Source: Acidobacteriota bacterium (GTDB taxonomy: Bacteria > Acidobacteriota > Blastocatellia > Pyrinomonadales > Pyrinomonadaceae). From it: a stretch of DNA of 35,427 nt. Below, one piece after another: positions 6,718 through 15,532 of the stretch. The position numbers and the translations under genes are program-made. The notes under the pieces are model-generated. The model did no database searches, was not told the DNA's origin, and saw only the letters and a list, made by a program, of their open reading frames with translations. Where the stretch lies: positions 1 through 35,427 of the forward strand of contig JAHBSH010000018.1 of the NCBI GenBank assembly GCA_019639215.1, read 5' to 3'. Numbering within the stretch: position 1 is the stretch's first letter; each line of letters begins with the position of its first letter.

Positions 6718-8286
6718 ATGCAAACACAGAGAGTAGTTGATACATATAAGAACGAGCCATTTACAGATTTTTCTAAACCGGAAAATGCTGCCGCTTTTGA
6801 AAAAGCTCTCGAGAAGGTCAAAAGCGAACTTGGCCGGGAATATCCGTCTATTATAAACGGAGAAAAGGTTACGCTTGAGAGTAAATTTGAAAGTATAAAC
6901 CCTTCGAATATCTCAGAGGTCGTAGGCGTATTTTCTGAGGGCGACACAGACACATCCCTTGTCGAAAAGGCTATCGACGCAGCGACGGAAGCTTTTAAGA
7001 CGTGGAAAAATGTTGCTCCGGCCGAGCGTGCTGAATATCTCTTCAAGATCGCCGATGTTATGCGTCAGCGAAAGCACGAGCTTTCTGCGTGGATGGTATT
7101 TGAGGTTGGAAAGACCTGGGCCGAAGCCGACGGAGACACCGCCGAGGCAATAGATTTTGCGGAATATTACGGCAGAGAAATGCTTCGTTGGTCACAGGAA
7201 CAACCCATAACAAAGGTTGCCGGTGAGGACAACAGCTTTGAATATATCCCGCTTGGTGTAGGTGCGATCATCCCGCCGTGGAACTTTCCGCTTGCGATCA
7301 CATCAGGAATGACAATGGCTGCGATCGTCACGGGAAATACGACCGTTCTCAAGCCTTCATCGGATGCCCCGACCATCGCCGCAAAATTTATGGAGATAGT
7401 CGAGGAAGTGGGCATTCCAGCAGGAGTTGTCAATTTTGTGACCGGAAGTGCTGCAACCGGCGAAGCGATGGTCACAAGTCCCAAGACAAGATTCATCTCC
7501 TTTACCGGATCAAAAGGCGTCGGTCTTCACATCAATGAAGAGGCGGCGAAAACGCGTCCGGGACAGATATGGATCAAACGCGTTGTTGCTGAAATGGGCG
7601 GCAAAGACGCGATCATCGTAGCGGATGATGCTGATATTGACGCAGCCGCACTCGGTACTGTTCAGGCAGCTTTTGGTTTTCAGGGTCAGAAATGCTCTGC
7701 CTGTTCACGGTTGATTGTTGATGAAAAAGTGCATGATGAACTGATCGAAAAGGTCGTCAATATCGCAAAGGAGCTGAATATTGGTCAGCCGACCGAAGCA
7801 GGAACAAATGTAGCAGCTGTCATCAATAAACGATCTTTCGACAAAACCCTTGACTACATAAATAAAGGTGTGGAAGAAGGTGGTGAGGTTGCTCTCGGCG
7901 GTACCGGTGATGATTCAGAAGGTTTTTTCATTCAGCCGACCATCATCACTAACGTAAAACAGGGCGACACTATCGAACAGGAAGAGATCTTTGCTCCGGT
8001 GCTTGCTGTCATAAAGGCAAAAGACTATGACGACGCCCTTAATATAGCCAACGGAACAGAGTTTGGTCTTACGGGTGCTGTCTATTCTGCATCTGAAGAG
8101 AGACTGGAACGCGCCAGAAGAGAATTTCACGTTGGTAATCTTTATTTGAACCGAAAATGTACCGGAGCACTTGTAGGTGTACATCCTTTTGGCGGTTTCA
8201 ATATGAGCGGGACCGATTCAAAAGCAGGCGGCCGCGAATATCTCATTCAATTCATGCAGGGCAAAACAATTTCGAGGAAAATATGA
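6718..8286 (+). CDS. rocA: L-glutamate gamma-semialdehyde dehydrogenase (1-pyrroline-5-carboxylate dehydrogenase, RocA type)
   Basis: The product has 522 residues from the ATG; a TTG six codons earlier is less likely. It oxidises glutamate gamma-semialdehyde to glutamate with NAD+, the last step of proline (and arginine) breakdown. The RocA-type N-terminus (NEPFTDF, then PSIINGEKV and INPSN) distinguishes it from generic aldehyde dehydrogenases. Active-site parts are intact: PPWNFP with Asn189, FTGSKGVG, AEMGGK with Glu292, and GFQGQKCSACSR with Cys326. It stands alone as the monofunctional enzyme; no proline dehydrogenase domain or gene is in the window. Its TGA overlaps the ATG of the next gene, so the two are likely translated together. 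Confidence 0.95.
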   Translation: MQTQRVVDTYKNEPFTDFSKPENAAAFEKALEKVKSELGREYPSIINGEKVTLESKFESINPSNISEVVGVFSEGDTDTSLVEKAIDAATEAFKTWKNVAPAERAEYLFKIADVMRQRKHELSAWMVFEVGKTWAEADGDTAEAIDFAEYYGREMLRWSQEQPITKVAGEDNSFEYIPLGVGAIIPPWNFPLAITSGMTMAAIVTGNTTVLKPSSDAPTIAAKFMEIVEEVGIPAGVVNFVTGSAATGEAMVTSPKTRFISFTGSKGVGLHINEEAAKTRPGQIWIKRVVAEMGGKDAIIVADDADIDAAALGTVQAAFGFQGQKCSACSRLIVDEKVHDELIEKVVNIAKELNIGQPTEAGTNVAAVINKRSFDKTLDYINKGVEEGGEVALGGTGDDSEGFFIQPTIITNVKQGDTIEQEEIFAPVLAVIKAKDYDDALNIANGTEFGLTGAVYSASEERLERARREFHVGNLYLNRKCTGALVGVHPFGGFNMSGTDSKAGGREYLIQFMQGKTISRKI

Positions 8287-9203
8287 AGTTTCGAGACTCT
8301 TTTGTTTCTAAATTTACAGCGCTCACGGCGGTATTATTTACTGCCGTGAGTTTGGTCTATGGACAGCGTACCGCTCCCGCTAAAACTGCCGCTCCAAAAC
8401 CGATAATATTCGCTGTTCTTAATGATGGCATATCGTTAGAACCGATCGCACTGGTTGAAAAGAACGAGTTGAAAGCCACGGTAAACGGAAGTGATGAATT
8501 ATCTCTAGTACAAGCGTTCAACAAGGAATTCTATGCCCCGAAACAGTCCTATCGCGTTATTTTTGGCGGAACAAACGCAGGGACAATTACCGTAAATTCT
8601 TCTGACGCTACCGCTGAATGTACCAAGAACATTGCCAACATCACCACGACCTCAACTCGGGTCACGCCAAAGGGTCATCTTTATGCTTTGGCAACAAACA
8701 TCACCGTTCCGAAAAGCTCAAGCGGGACTCGTAGAATGCCGACCTGGCCGGAAAGAAATGAACTTGACGTACTTATAAGAGCAGAGTTTTCAAAAAATTC
8801 TGTTCCCGTCACAAAATTGGATTATCACAACCTTACAGCTGTTGATGTAGATAATGATAAGAAGGTCGAACTTGTCGGCAGTTTTTGGGTTGAAAATGAG
8901 CCAAAAGCACGTACACTCTTATTCTTTATTGCCGAGAAAGGAGGCGATGGTAAGTATGCGCTCGTTCACTCTGACCTAAGAACAATAAATGAGGAGGAGG
9001 TTCTGAACGGCGAAATATCCACTTTGGACGATGGTGTTTACCATGAGCTCCTTCTTGACGTTCTCGATTATGATGGCGATGGCGTAGCTGAGATATTTAC
9101 CTATGTTCGAGCCTTTGAAGGATCAGGATTCAATGTCTATAAGCGTTCGGCGGGCAAGTGGACGAAGGTTTTCGAAGGTTCAAACTATCATTGCGGATTC
9201 TAG
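8283..9203 (+). CDS. Secreted protein with EF-hand/FG-GAP-like calcium loops
   Basis: The product has 306 residues. The ATG at 8283 shares its last two bases with the rocA stop, giving an ATGA overlap. The start is supported by a signal peptide (residues 1-26, ending in SLVYGQ). The C-terminal half carries two acidic loops of the kind seen in FG-GAP/VCBS repeats, DVDNDKKVEL and DYDGDGVAEI, each followed by a short strand. These usually bind calcium in extracellular beta-propeller or dockerin-like folds. The N-terminal half (about residues 40-130) is unrecognised. A periplasmic or extracellular role is inferred. The coupling to a cytoplasmic proline-catabolism enzyme is unexplained and may only reflect gene packing. 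Confidence 0.82.
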   Translation: MKFRDSFVSKFTALTAVLFTAVSLVYGQRTAPAKTAAPKPIIFAVLNDGISLEPIALVEKNELKATVNGSDELSLVQAFNKEFYAPKQSYRVIFGGTNAGTITVNSSDATAECTKNIANITTTSTRVTPKGHLYALATNITVPKSSSGTRRMPTWPERNELDVLIRAEFSKNSVPVTKLDYHNLTAVDVDNDKKVELVGSFWVENEPKARTLLFFIAEKGGDGKYALVHSDLRTINEEEVLNGEISTLDDGVYHELLLDVLDYDGDGVAEIFTYVRAFEGSGFNVYKRSAGKWTKVFEGSNYHCGF

Positions 9204-9257
9204 CAGAAAAACGACTGTATTCTGCCCTAGCTGACCATTATGTTAAATCTTTGAGTT

Positions 9258-9281
9258 GATAGGGAAAACTTTTTCTCTATC
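9258..9281. other. Short hairpin in the phoA leader region
   Basis: An 11-bp stem with one G-U pair (9258-9268 with 9271-9281) and a two-base centre ends 20 bases before the phoA ATG. No T-run follows on the plus strand. It may be a terminator remnant, a leader structure or chance. Confidence 0.3.
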
Positions 9282-9301
9282 CGCTATAAACTGCCTACAT
9301 T

Positions 9302-10852
9302 ATGATGAACCAAAATATTCTGTTTAAGAGATCATTGTCGTTCTGTCTTTTATTAAGTTTTGCAATGTCTGTGATGGGGCAGATCCCTGCTCCATTCCCG
9401 GTCAAGAGGACAGAAACGCCCGAGACTTGGAAAAAAGACGGCTGGTCGCGTATGGACGAGGTCAAGAAACATAAGGTCCGAAGCGGCAAGGCAAAGAATG
9501 TGATTCTTTTCATGGGCGACGGGATGGGCATTTCGACACTGACCGCCGCACGAATTTTGGAAGGGCAGCTTCGCGGGGAGAGCGGCGAAGAGAATCGTCT
9601 GAGTTTCGAGGAGTTTCCTTTTTCCGCACTGTCCAAAACTTATCAGGTGGATCAGCAAACCCCCGACTCAGCTCCGACGATGAGCGCGATCACCACTGGT
9701 GTAAAAACGCTTAACGGGATGATATCCGTAAACCAGAATGTTCGACCTAACGACTTCAGAACGGTCAAAGGAAATGAAGCAAAGACCATCCTGCAATATG
9801 CCGAAGAAGCTGGGCTTTCAACAGGTGTTGTTTCAACCGCAAGACTGACCCATGCGACACCTGCGGCAACCTATTCTCATACGCACAAACGCGGCTGGGA
9901 ATCGGATAGAAATGTAAAAGCCGGGGACGAAGAGGCTAACAAAGCAGGCTTTCCCGATATTGCCAGGCAGCTTATCGAATTGAAATACGGAGATGGCGTT
10001 GATGTTGCTTTTGGCGGCGGTCGATCGAAATTTCTCCCGGAAACAAAACAAGACCCCGAGTATAGCAACCAAAACGGCGAGCGTCAGGACGGACGTGATC
10101 TCACAGAAGAGTGGGTTAAGAAACGCTCTGGTGCGCAGTTCATATGGAACAAGAAACAGTTTGATGCTCTTGATCCAAAGAAAACAAAAGGCGTTCTTGG
10201 TCTTTTTGAGCCGTCACACATGAAATATGAATATGACCGTTCGAAAGACACTGCCGGAGAGCCTTCATTAACAGAAATGGCGGTAAAAGCGGTCGATATT
10301 CTTTCTAATAATAAAAAAGGATATTTCCTAATGGTGGAAGGCGGCCGAATAGATCATTCGCACCATGACGGCAGTGCTTTTCGTGCATTGACGGAAACTA
10401 TCGAACTTTCAAATGCTGTCCGAGCAGTTGCAAGCAAGGTGAACCTTGATGAAACATTGATAATCGTCACGGCAGACCATTCGCACGCCTTTGTGATGTC
10501 AGGTTATCCATACCGTGGAAACAACATTCTCGGTTTGGTTAGGGAAGGCAAGGCAGATGGGGCTCCGGCTGATAGTTATAAACTCGGTACAGATAAAAAA
10601 CCATATACAACGCTTGGCTATATGAATGGAACCGGAGCGGTTCGTGAAGGTGAAAGGTCCGAACTTACCCAGGAACAGGCGATCCACCCTGATCACAAAC
10701 AACAGGCTCTGATACCACTGGCTGGTGAAACGCATGGCGGAGAGGATGTTGCGATATATGCCACAGGTATCAATGCCCACTACATACGTGGTTCTATGGA
10801 GCAGAATTGGATATTCTATGTCATGGCTGATGCCTTAGGACTGGCCAGATAG
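9302..10852 (+). CDS. phoA: Alkaline phosphatase (PhoA family)
   Basis: The product has 516 residues, including a signal peptide (residues 1-26). It hydrolyses phosphate monoesters outside the cytoplasm to supply phosphate. The active site can be followed: Asp73 in MGDGMG, the nucleophile Ser123 in PDSAPTMSA, Glu346, Asp351 and His355 in EGGRIDHSHHD, Asp392-His393 in TADHSHAF, and His475 in ETHGGEDV. These match the two-zinc, one-magnesium site of the E. coli enzyme, though the wording around Ser123 and the IDHSHHD loop follows the marine/Bacillus-like branch with His at the magnesium side. An ATG ATG pair opens the gene without a good ribosome binding site; I kept the first. No pho-box was recognised. 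A terminator follows at 10898-10930. Confidence 0.95.
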   Translation: MMNQNILFKRSLSFCLLLSFAMSVMGQIPAPFPVKRTETPETWKKDGWSRMDEVKKHKVRSGKAKNVILFMGDGMGISTLTAARILEGQLRGESGEENRLSFEEFPFSALSKTYQVDQQTPDSAPTMSAITTGVKTLNGMISVNQNVRPNDFRTVKGNEAKTILQYAEEAGLSTGVVSTARLTHATPAATYSHTHKRGWESDRNVKAGDEEANKAGFPDIARQLIELKYGDGVDVAFGGGRSKFLPETKQDPEYSNQNGERQDGRDLTEEWVKKRSGAQFIWNKKQFDALDPKKTKGVLGLFEPSHMKYEYDRSKDTAGEPSLTEMAVKAVDILSNNKKGYFLMVEGGRIDHSHHDGSAFRALTETIELSNAVRAVASKVNLDETLIIVTADHSHAFVMSGYPYRGNNILGLVREGKADGAPADSYKLGTDKKPYTTLGYMNGTGAVREGERSELTQEQAIHPDHKQQALIPLAGETHGGEDVAIYATGINAHYIRGSMEQNWIFYVMADALGLAR

Positions 10853-10897
10853 AGCAGGAAGCACTTGTTTTAGGATCAACTAAATCTTATTTTTAAC

Positions 10898-10930
10898 AAA
10901 CAGGATCGGATGTTTATTCCGTTCCTGTTT
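10898..10930 (+). terminator. Rho-independent terminator after phoA
   Basis: A 13-bp stem with one mismatch (10898-10910 with 10918-10930) and a seven-base loop runs into TTTTATTT. It separates phoA from the fmt operon. Confidence 0.65.
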
Positions 10931-10976
10931 TATTTGGATTCTGCGTTTTCATCTATCAGCAGTTAATATATTTCCA

Positions 10977-11930
10977 ATGAAGATAGTTTTTATGGGCACG
11001 CCGGAAGCGGCGGTCCCGACATTATTAAGGTTGATCGAAGACGGACATGAGGTTGCTGCTGTTTATACACAGCCCGACCGGCCATCAGGCAGGGGCAACA
11101 AAATAACGATGTCTCCTATAAAACTTGCTGCCATTTCTCATGATCTCAAAGTTTTTCAGCAGGAAAAGGTCAGGTCTCAGGAAACAATAGACTTAATGCG
11201 TTCGCACGGGGCTGATGCTGCTGTCGTCGTTGCGTACGGCCGCATATTGCCGCCCGCAATATTGGAGATATTTCCCAAGGGAGCCATCAACGTCCACTTT
11301 TCTCTTCTGCCAAAATATCGCGGTGCTGCTCCGGTAAATTGGGCTATCGTTAACGGAGAGAAAGAGACCGGCGTTACCACAATGCTGATGGATGAGGGTT
11401 TGGATACCGGGGAAATGTTACTAACAAGCAGGACAGAGATCGGCGACGGCGAAACAGCTGTAGAATTGATGTCACGTTTATCACATGACGGTGCGGAACT
11501 GCTTTCAAAAACACTTGCGAATTTAGATGATATTTCACCAACTAAGCAGGATAACGATCTTGCGAGTTATGCCCCACTGTTAAAGAAAGAGCTCGGTAAT
11601 ATTGATTGGCATGAAAATGCGAATGTCATCTCCAGAAAGACGAGAGGTTTTCAGCCATTTCCTACGACATTTACATCATTCAGAGGAAAAAGGCTTACAA
11701 TATGGTCATCAAAGGCCCTCGATCAGCAAGATATTGTCGATATAGGATCACATAGGATGGGCACTATAGTTAATGTTGGCAAAGATGCTTTTGATGTAGC
11801 TTGCGGCGGCGGAACTATATTAAGGATATTTGAGTTGCAGACCGAAGGAAAAAAAAGGGTTATGAGTCGCGACCTTATCAATGCAGCTAAACCTGCGGCC
11901 GGCGAAGTGCTTGGAGAAATTGTGTCATGA
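10977..11930 (+). CDS. fmt: Methionyl-tRNA formyltransferase
   Basis: The product has 317 residues, the normal length. It formylates initiator Met-tRNA using 10-formyltetrahydrofolate. The N-terminal Rossmann domain starts MKIVFMGTPE. The catalytic core INVHFSLLPKYRGAAP contains Asn105 and His107 and the LLPKYRG loop, and Asp143 lies in DEGLDTG. The tRNA-contacting loop around residues 34-48 (DRPSGRGNKITMSPIK) is typical. The C-terminal OB-like domain (about 205-310) includes RKTRGFQPFP. It heads a tight run: its TGA overlaps the ATG of trhO. Confidence 0.97.
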   Translation: MKIVFMGTPEAAVPTLLRLIEDGHEVAAVYTQPDRPSGRGNKITMSPIKLAAISHDLKVFQQEKVRSQETIDLMRSHGADAAVVVAYGRILPPAILEIFPKGAINVHFSLLPKYRGAAPVNWAIVNGEKETGVTTMLMDEGLDTGEMLLTSRTEIGDGETAVELMSRLSHDGAELLSKTLANLDDISPTKQDNDLASYAPLLKKELGNIDWHENANVISRKTRGFQPFPTTFTSFRGKRLTIWSSKALDQQDIVDIGSHRMGTIVNVGKDAFDVACGGGTILRIFELQTEGKKRVMSRDLINAAKPAAGEVLGEIVS

Positions 11931-12721
11931 GTGAAAGTTCTGCTGTACAGATAATCACGTTCTATCAATTCAAAGAGATCGCTCTTTTAAGGCCGCTTGA
12001 AGATAGCCGCCAGTTCATCCGCGACGAGATGATCTCCCGCGGCATCAAAGGCACTTTGATTCTCGCGGAGGAAGGTGTTAATTCAACCATCGCCGGTGAA
12101 CCAAATGCAATTGCCGCATTTGTGACCTACTTAGAAGACCTGTTTGATACCACATTGGTTTATAAATCTTCTTACAGTGACGTGTTTCCTTTTCGAAAGA
12201 TAGACGTGAAGATCAAGCCGGAGATAGTTACGCTAAAGCGTTCGGTCGATATTTCAAAAGGCGCCGGAACACATGTTTCACCAACGGATTGGAACGACCT
12301 TATTTCTTTGCCTGACGTTATATTGCTTGATACACGAAATGATTATGAATTCAATACCGGAACATTTGAAGGAGCGTTGAACCCAGGGACGGAAAAATTC
12401 AGTGATCTGCCGGAATTTGTTGAGCAGAATTTGTCAGAACACAAGGACAAAAAGATCGCTATGTTTTGTACAGGCGGCATCAGGTGCGAAAAATTCGCAC
12501 CGTATATGCTCGCCCAAGGCTTTCGGGAGGTCTATCAACTCCAAGGCGGCATTCTCAAGTATCTGGAAGAAGTAGGCAGCGATAACTCCAAATGGCAAGG
12601 CGAATGCTACGTATTTGATACGCGTGTAACAGTGGATCACGATCTGAAAAAAGGTGAAGGACGCGACCTTTCACAACTTCAATCTGAGGCGGAGATCGAA
12701 GTCTCCGACGACCGAAAATGA
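11927..12721 (+). CDS. trhO: tRNA uridine(34) hydroxylase TrhO (YceA-like, rhodanese domain)
   Basis: The product has 264 residues. TrhO forms 5-hydroxyuridine at the wobble position of some tRNAs in an oxygen-dependent reaction. The N-terminal acylphosphatase-like domain (about 8-105) contains KGTLILAEEGVNSTIAG. The rhodanese domain (about 118-225) carries the active-site loop FCTGGIRCEKFAPYM with Cys181 and Cys187, then YQLQGGILKYLEE. The chain ends soon after CYVFDTRVTV, so the cysteine-bearing C-terminal extension of the 350-residue E. coli protein is missing; shorter members are known. ATGA overlaps with fmt upstream and rsmB downstream indicate translational coupling and join it to translation functions. 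Confidence 0.92.
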   Translation: MSESSAVQIITFYQFKEIALLRPLEDSRQFIRDEMISRGIKGTLILAEEGVNSTIAGEPNAIAAFVTYLEDLFDTTLVYKSSYSDVFPFRKIDVKIKPEIVTLKRSVDISKGAGTHVSPTDWNDLISLPDVILLDTRNDYEFNTGTFEGALNPGTEKFSDLPEFVEQNLSEHKDKKIAMFCTGGIRCEKFAPYMLAQGFREVYQLQGGILKYLEEVGSDNSKWQGECYVFDTRVTVDHDLKKGEGRDLSQLQSEAEIEVSDDRK

Positions 12722-14034
12722 AGGTCTCTCCCGTAAGAAAATCTGCTTTTGACGTTCTTCTTAAGATCGAGACCGAAAAGGCATTTAGTTCAGTTGTTCT
12801 GCCAAAATACGCTGAGGATCTGAGCGAACGTGACCGCCCGCTGCTCTATACATTGGTTCTAGGTGTTCTGCGTCGGCAGATCCTTCTGGACCGTTATATT
12901 AAAGCTCTGACAAAAGGGAAAAAGCTGGATACAGAAGTGCTTTTGATCCTAAGGCTTGGCCTCTATCAGATAATTTTCCTTACCAAGATCCCTGATCATT
13001 CAATAGTGAATGAAGCTGTTCTACTGACTGGTATTGCCCGAAAAAGTTCGGCCAAAGGATTTGTTAATGCTGTCTTGCGCAATGCCCTGCGTAAAATGCC
13101 GGATCTTAGTTACGACAACGAGATCGACAGGCTTTCGTCCGAGGGTTCGATGCCTCAATGGATCGTCGAAAGGTGGATCGATCAGTTTGGTGCTGAAAAA
13201 GCAACGAGCATTATAGAGGCGGTCAATGAACCTGTCGGGATTTCATTTCGTCTTACGGCAAAAGCTCTTTCAGATACACAAACACGTGAGGAAGTGTTGA
13301 AAACTGTCTTGAGCGAGGGTTCTGTTTCGAACATTCTTTCCGGAGCGTTCACAACATCGCGAATATCGCCCGCTCTTCGGCAAATGAGTGACGACGGTTT
13401 GATATATTTTCAGGATGTTGGTTCTCAGATGATCGCATCAACCGTTGCGCTAAAAACCGGTCAGTCATTTTTGGATCTTTGTGCGGCTCCGGGCGGTAAA
13501 GTTTCTATGATTGCCGCTCATGCCCAAGATGGAGCAGGCCTTATAGTCGCTGCAGAACTTCATAGCTCGCGTTCACATTTTCTAAAACAGAATTGCGAGA
13601 ATCAAAGTGCCGAGAAAGTCAGCGTTGTACAGCTTGACGCTCAACAGCCGCTTCCTTTTTCTGAGGCATCTTTTGATGTAGCACTCGTAGATGCGCCATG
13701 CAGCGGTACGGGAACGATCAGGAGCAATCCCGAGATAAGATATTTTCTGAAAAGTGCGGATATAACAGAACTTCAAAGCAAACAACTCAGGATACTTCAA
13801 CAAGCATCAAATGCTGTAAAACCGGGAGGCCGTCTTTTGTATTCGACGTGTTCTTTGGAAACAGAAGAGAATGAAGAGGTTGTGGCGACGTTTTTAGAAG
13901 GGAAACCTGATTTTTATAAGCTTTCTCCGCCGTTGCCGGATAAGTTTATTACTCCTGACGGTGATGGACGCATATTTCCTAACACAGGCCCGTTTGACGG
14001 ATTTTGTCTTTTCGAGCTGAGGCGTCGAAATTAA
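12718..14034 (+). CDS. rsmB: 16S rRNA (cytosine-5-)-methyltransferase RsmB
   Basis: The product has 438 residues. It methylates C967 (E. coli numbering) of 16S rRNA using S-adenosylmethionine. Residues 1-130 form the NusB-like RNA-binding domain (KSAFDVLLKI, then DHSIVNEAV and GFVNAVLRNAL). The Rossmann methyltransferase domain has LDLCAAPGGK (252-261) for SAM, DAPCSGTGTIRSNPEIR with Cys328, and YSTCSL with Cys378; these are the paired cysteines of m5C methyltransferases. Its ATG overlaps the trhO stop (ATGA), and the next gene begins 81 bases downstream. Confidence 0.96.
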   Translation: MKVSPVRKSAFDVLLKIETEKAFSSVVLPKYAEDLSERDRPLLYTLVLGVLRRQILLDRYIKALTKGKKLDTEVLLILRLGLYQIIFLTKIPDHSIVNEAVLLTGIARKSSAKGFVNAVLRNALRKMPDLSYDNEIDRLSSEGSMPQWIVERWIDQFGAEKATSIIEAVNEPVGISFRLTAKALSDTQTREEVLKTVLSEGSVSNILSGAFTTSRISPALRQMSDDGLIYFQDVGSQMIASTVALKTGQSFLDLCAAPGGKVSMIAAHAQDGAGLIVAAELHSSRSHFLKQNCENQSAEKVSVVQLDAQQPLPFSEASFDVALVDAPCSGTGTIRSNPEIRYFLKSADITELQSKQLRILQQASNAVKPGGRLLYSTCSLETEENEEVVATFLEGKPDFYKLSPPLPDKFITPDGDGRIFPNTGPFDGFCLFELRRRN

Positions 14035-14115
14035 ACGGGATTTAGCTAGTCATTGGGTTTGTTGCTCTTTCGAAAAATGTTAAACTTTAACTTTAGGTTT
14101 TGGCTTGAATAACAG

Positions 14116-14799
14116 ATGAGTATTCTCAAAACAGGAGCATCCGCAATAGGGCGTCTGGTGACGCTGGGCATCCTTTTGTGCGCTTTCACGGCAGGCATGG
14201 CAGGTGTCATGTACATGTCGTTATCGGGCGAAGAGGTCCGGGTTCCTGAAATAGTCGGCAAAGATTTTGTCGAAAGTGAGAAAGAGCTTGCTGCATTAGG
14301 CTTAAAATTAAAAAGACGTGCCGACCGTCCGAGCACCGAAAAGATAAACACTGTGTTGGAACAGTTGCCGAGACCTGGTGAAACTGTCAAAACCGGCCAG
14401 ATGATCCTCGTAGTGGTCGCTTCTGCAGGTGGCTCTCAGGAACAGGCTCCGGAGTCGTTGAAAAAGGATATTGGATCGGATGATACGGAAAAGATCGAGG
14501 AAATGATCTCCGACAAACCTAAACGAACAAGGACGCCATCCAATTCCAACGCAAACGCCAATGCGGAGCCGGATCAGAAGAAAGCGGATACAAGGAGGGA
14601 CGTAATTTCAAATTCAGCTACACCTCCGGCAAATACGGGCTCGGGGTCAGGGGCAGAACAGCCCAAACCGGATGAGGCTCCGCGTCGTGACACTCCGCCG
14701 CCTCCGGTAACTCCAAAACCGCAGCCGACACAGGCAGAAAGGCCTGCAAGCGGGGATACGAGGCCAAGAACAACGCCACGAGCTACACCAAGGCCGTAG
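14116..14799 (+). CDS. Membrane-anchored single-PASTA-domain protein
   Basis: The product has 227 residues. A cytoplasmic stub of about 10 residues is followed by one membrane span (about 12-34) and one PASTA domain (about 41-104: VRVPEIVGKDFVESEKELAALGL, typical ending KTGQMILVVVAS). The remaining 120 residues are a low-complexity tail, first charged and then rich in Pro, Thr, Asn and Arg. PASTA domains bind muropeptides or beta-lactam-like ligands in PrkC-type kinases and penicillin-binding proteins. No kinase domain is present. Its position between rsmB and rpe is where the PASTA kinase gene lies in many Gram-positive genomes, so it may be a cell-wall sensor or scaffold relating to the same role; that is inference. 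Confidence 0.85.
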   Translation: MSILKTGASAIGRLVTLGILLCAFTAGMAGVMYMSLSGEEVRVPEIVGKDFVESEKELAALGLKLKRRADRPSTEKINTVLEQLPRPGETVKTGQMILVVVASAGGSQEQAPESLKKDIGSDDTEKIEEMISDKPKRTRTPSNSNANANAEPDQKKADTRRDVISNSATPPANTGSGSGAEQPKPDEAPRRDTPPPPVTPKPQPTQAERPASGDTRPRTTPRATPRP

Positions 14800-14842
14800 G
14801 AATAGGAATGCAACCGAAATCGATTTCGCCGCAACAAAATAA

Positions 14843-15505
14843 ATGTTTGAAATAGCACCTTCGATACTGTCTGCAGATTTTACTCGCCTCGCCGAGGAGA
14901 TCAGTGTCGTCAGAGAAGCGGGAGTACGCGTACTTCATGTAGATGTGATGGACGGTCGATTTGTGCCGAATATCACCATCGGTTTGCCCGTTGTAAGGTC
15001 CATCAGGTCTGCTACGGACATGGTGATCGACACGCATCTGATGATAGTAGAGCCCAGCCGTTACGCGGTCGAATTTGCAGAAGCTGGTGCAAATATGGTT
15101 TCCGTTCATGTTGAGGCAGACCCGCATCTGCACAGGACACTGACGGCAGTAAGAGACGCAGGAGCTCTTGCCGGAATTGCTATAAACCCGGCAACACCGG
15201 TGTCAATGCTCGAAGAAGCTATTGAGTTTGCAGATTTTATATTGGTAATGTCGGTAAATCCGGGTTTTGGCGGACAAAAGTTTATACCAACGGCTTTGAA
15301 TAAGGTTCGTGTTCTTAAGAATATGATCCGTGAAAAAGGCCTTGATGTTCGTATTGAGATAGACGGCGGCATCGATGGTTCAAACATCGCTGATGTGGTA
15401 GAAGCCGGAGCTGAAATTTTAGTTGCGGGGTCGGCCGTGTATGGAAAAGCAGATCCTGCGAAAGCAGTTCGTGAGTTAATGGAAAAAGGAACGGTTTGGG
15501 TTTAA
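14843..15505 (+). CDS. rpe: Ribulose-phosphate 3-epimerase
   Basis: The product has 220 residues, the standard length. It interconverts ribulose 5-phosphate and xylulose 5-phosphate in the pentose phosphate pathway. The TIM-barrel motifs are intact: IAPSILSADFTRL at the N-terminus, HVDVMDGRFVPNITIG with the metal-binding His and catalytic Asp, DTHLMI, SVNPGFGGQKF, and EIDGGI with the second catalytic Asp, then the phosphate-binding LVAGSAVYG. It starts 43 bases after the PASTA gene, probably in the same transcript. Confidence 0.97.
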   Translation: MFEIAPSILSADFTRLAEEISVVREAGVRVLHVDVMDGRFVPNITIGLPVVRSIRSATDMVIDTHLMIVEPSRYAVEFAEAGANMVSVHVEADPHLHRTLTAVRDAGALAGIAINPATPVSMLEEAIEFADFILVMSVNPGFGGQKFIPTALNKVRVLKNMIREKGLDVRIEIDGGIDGSNIADVVEAGAEILVAGSAVYGKADPAKAVRELMEKGTVWV

Positions 15506-15532
15506 GACACCTGTTCTGATTTGGAGCGATCT

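Noticed and set aside
9258-9281. Intrinsic terminator before phoA
   Set aside because: The stem is good but no T-run follows on the plus strand, so it is kept only as an unexplained hairpin.
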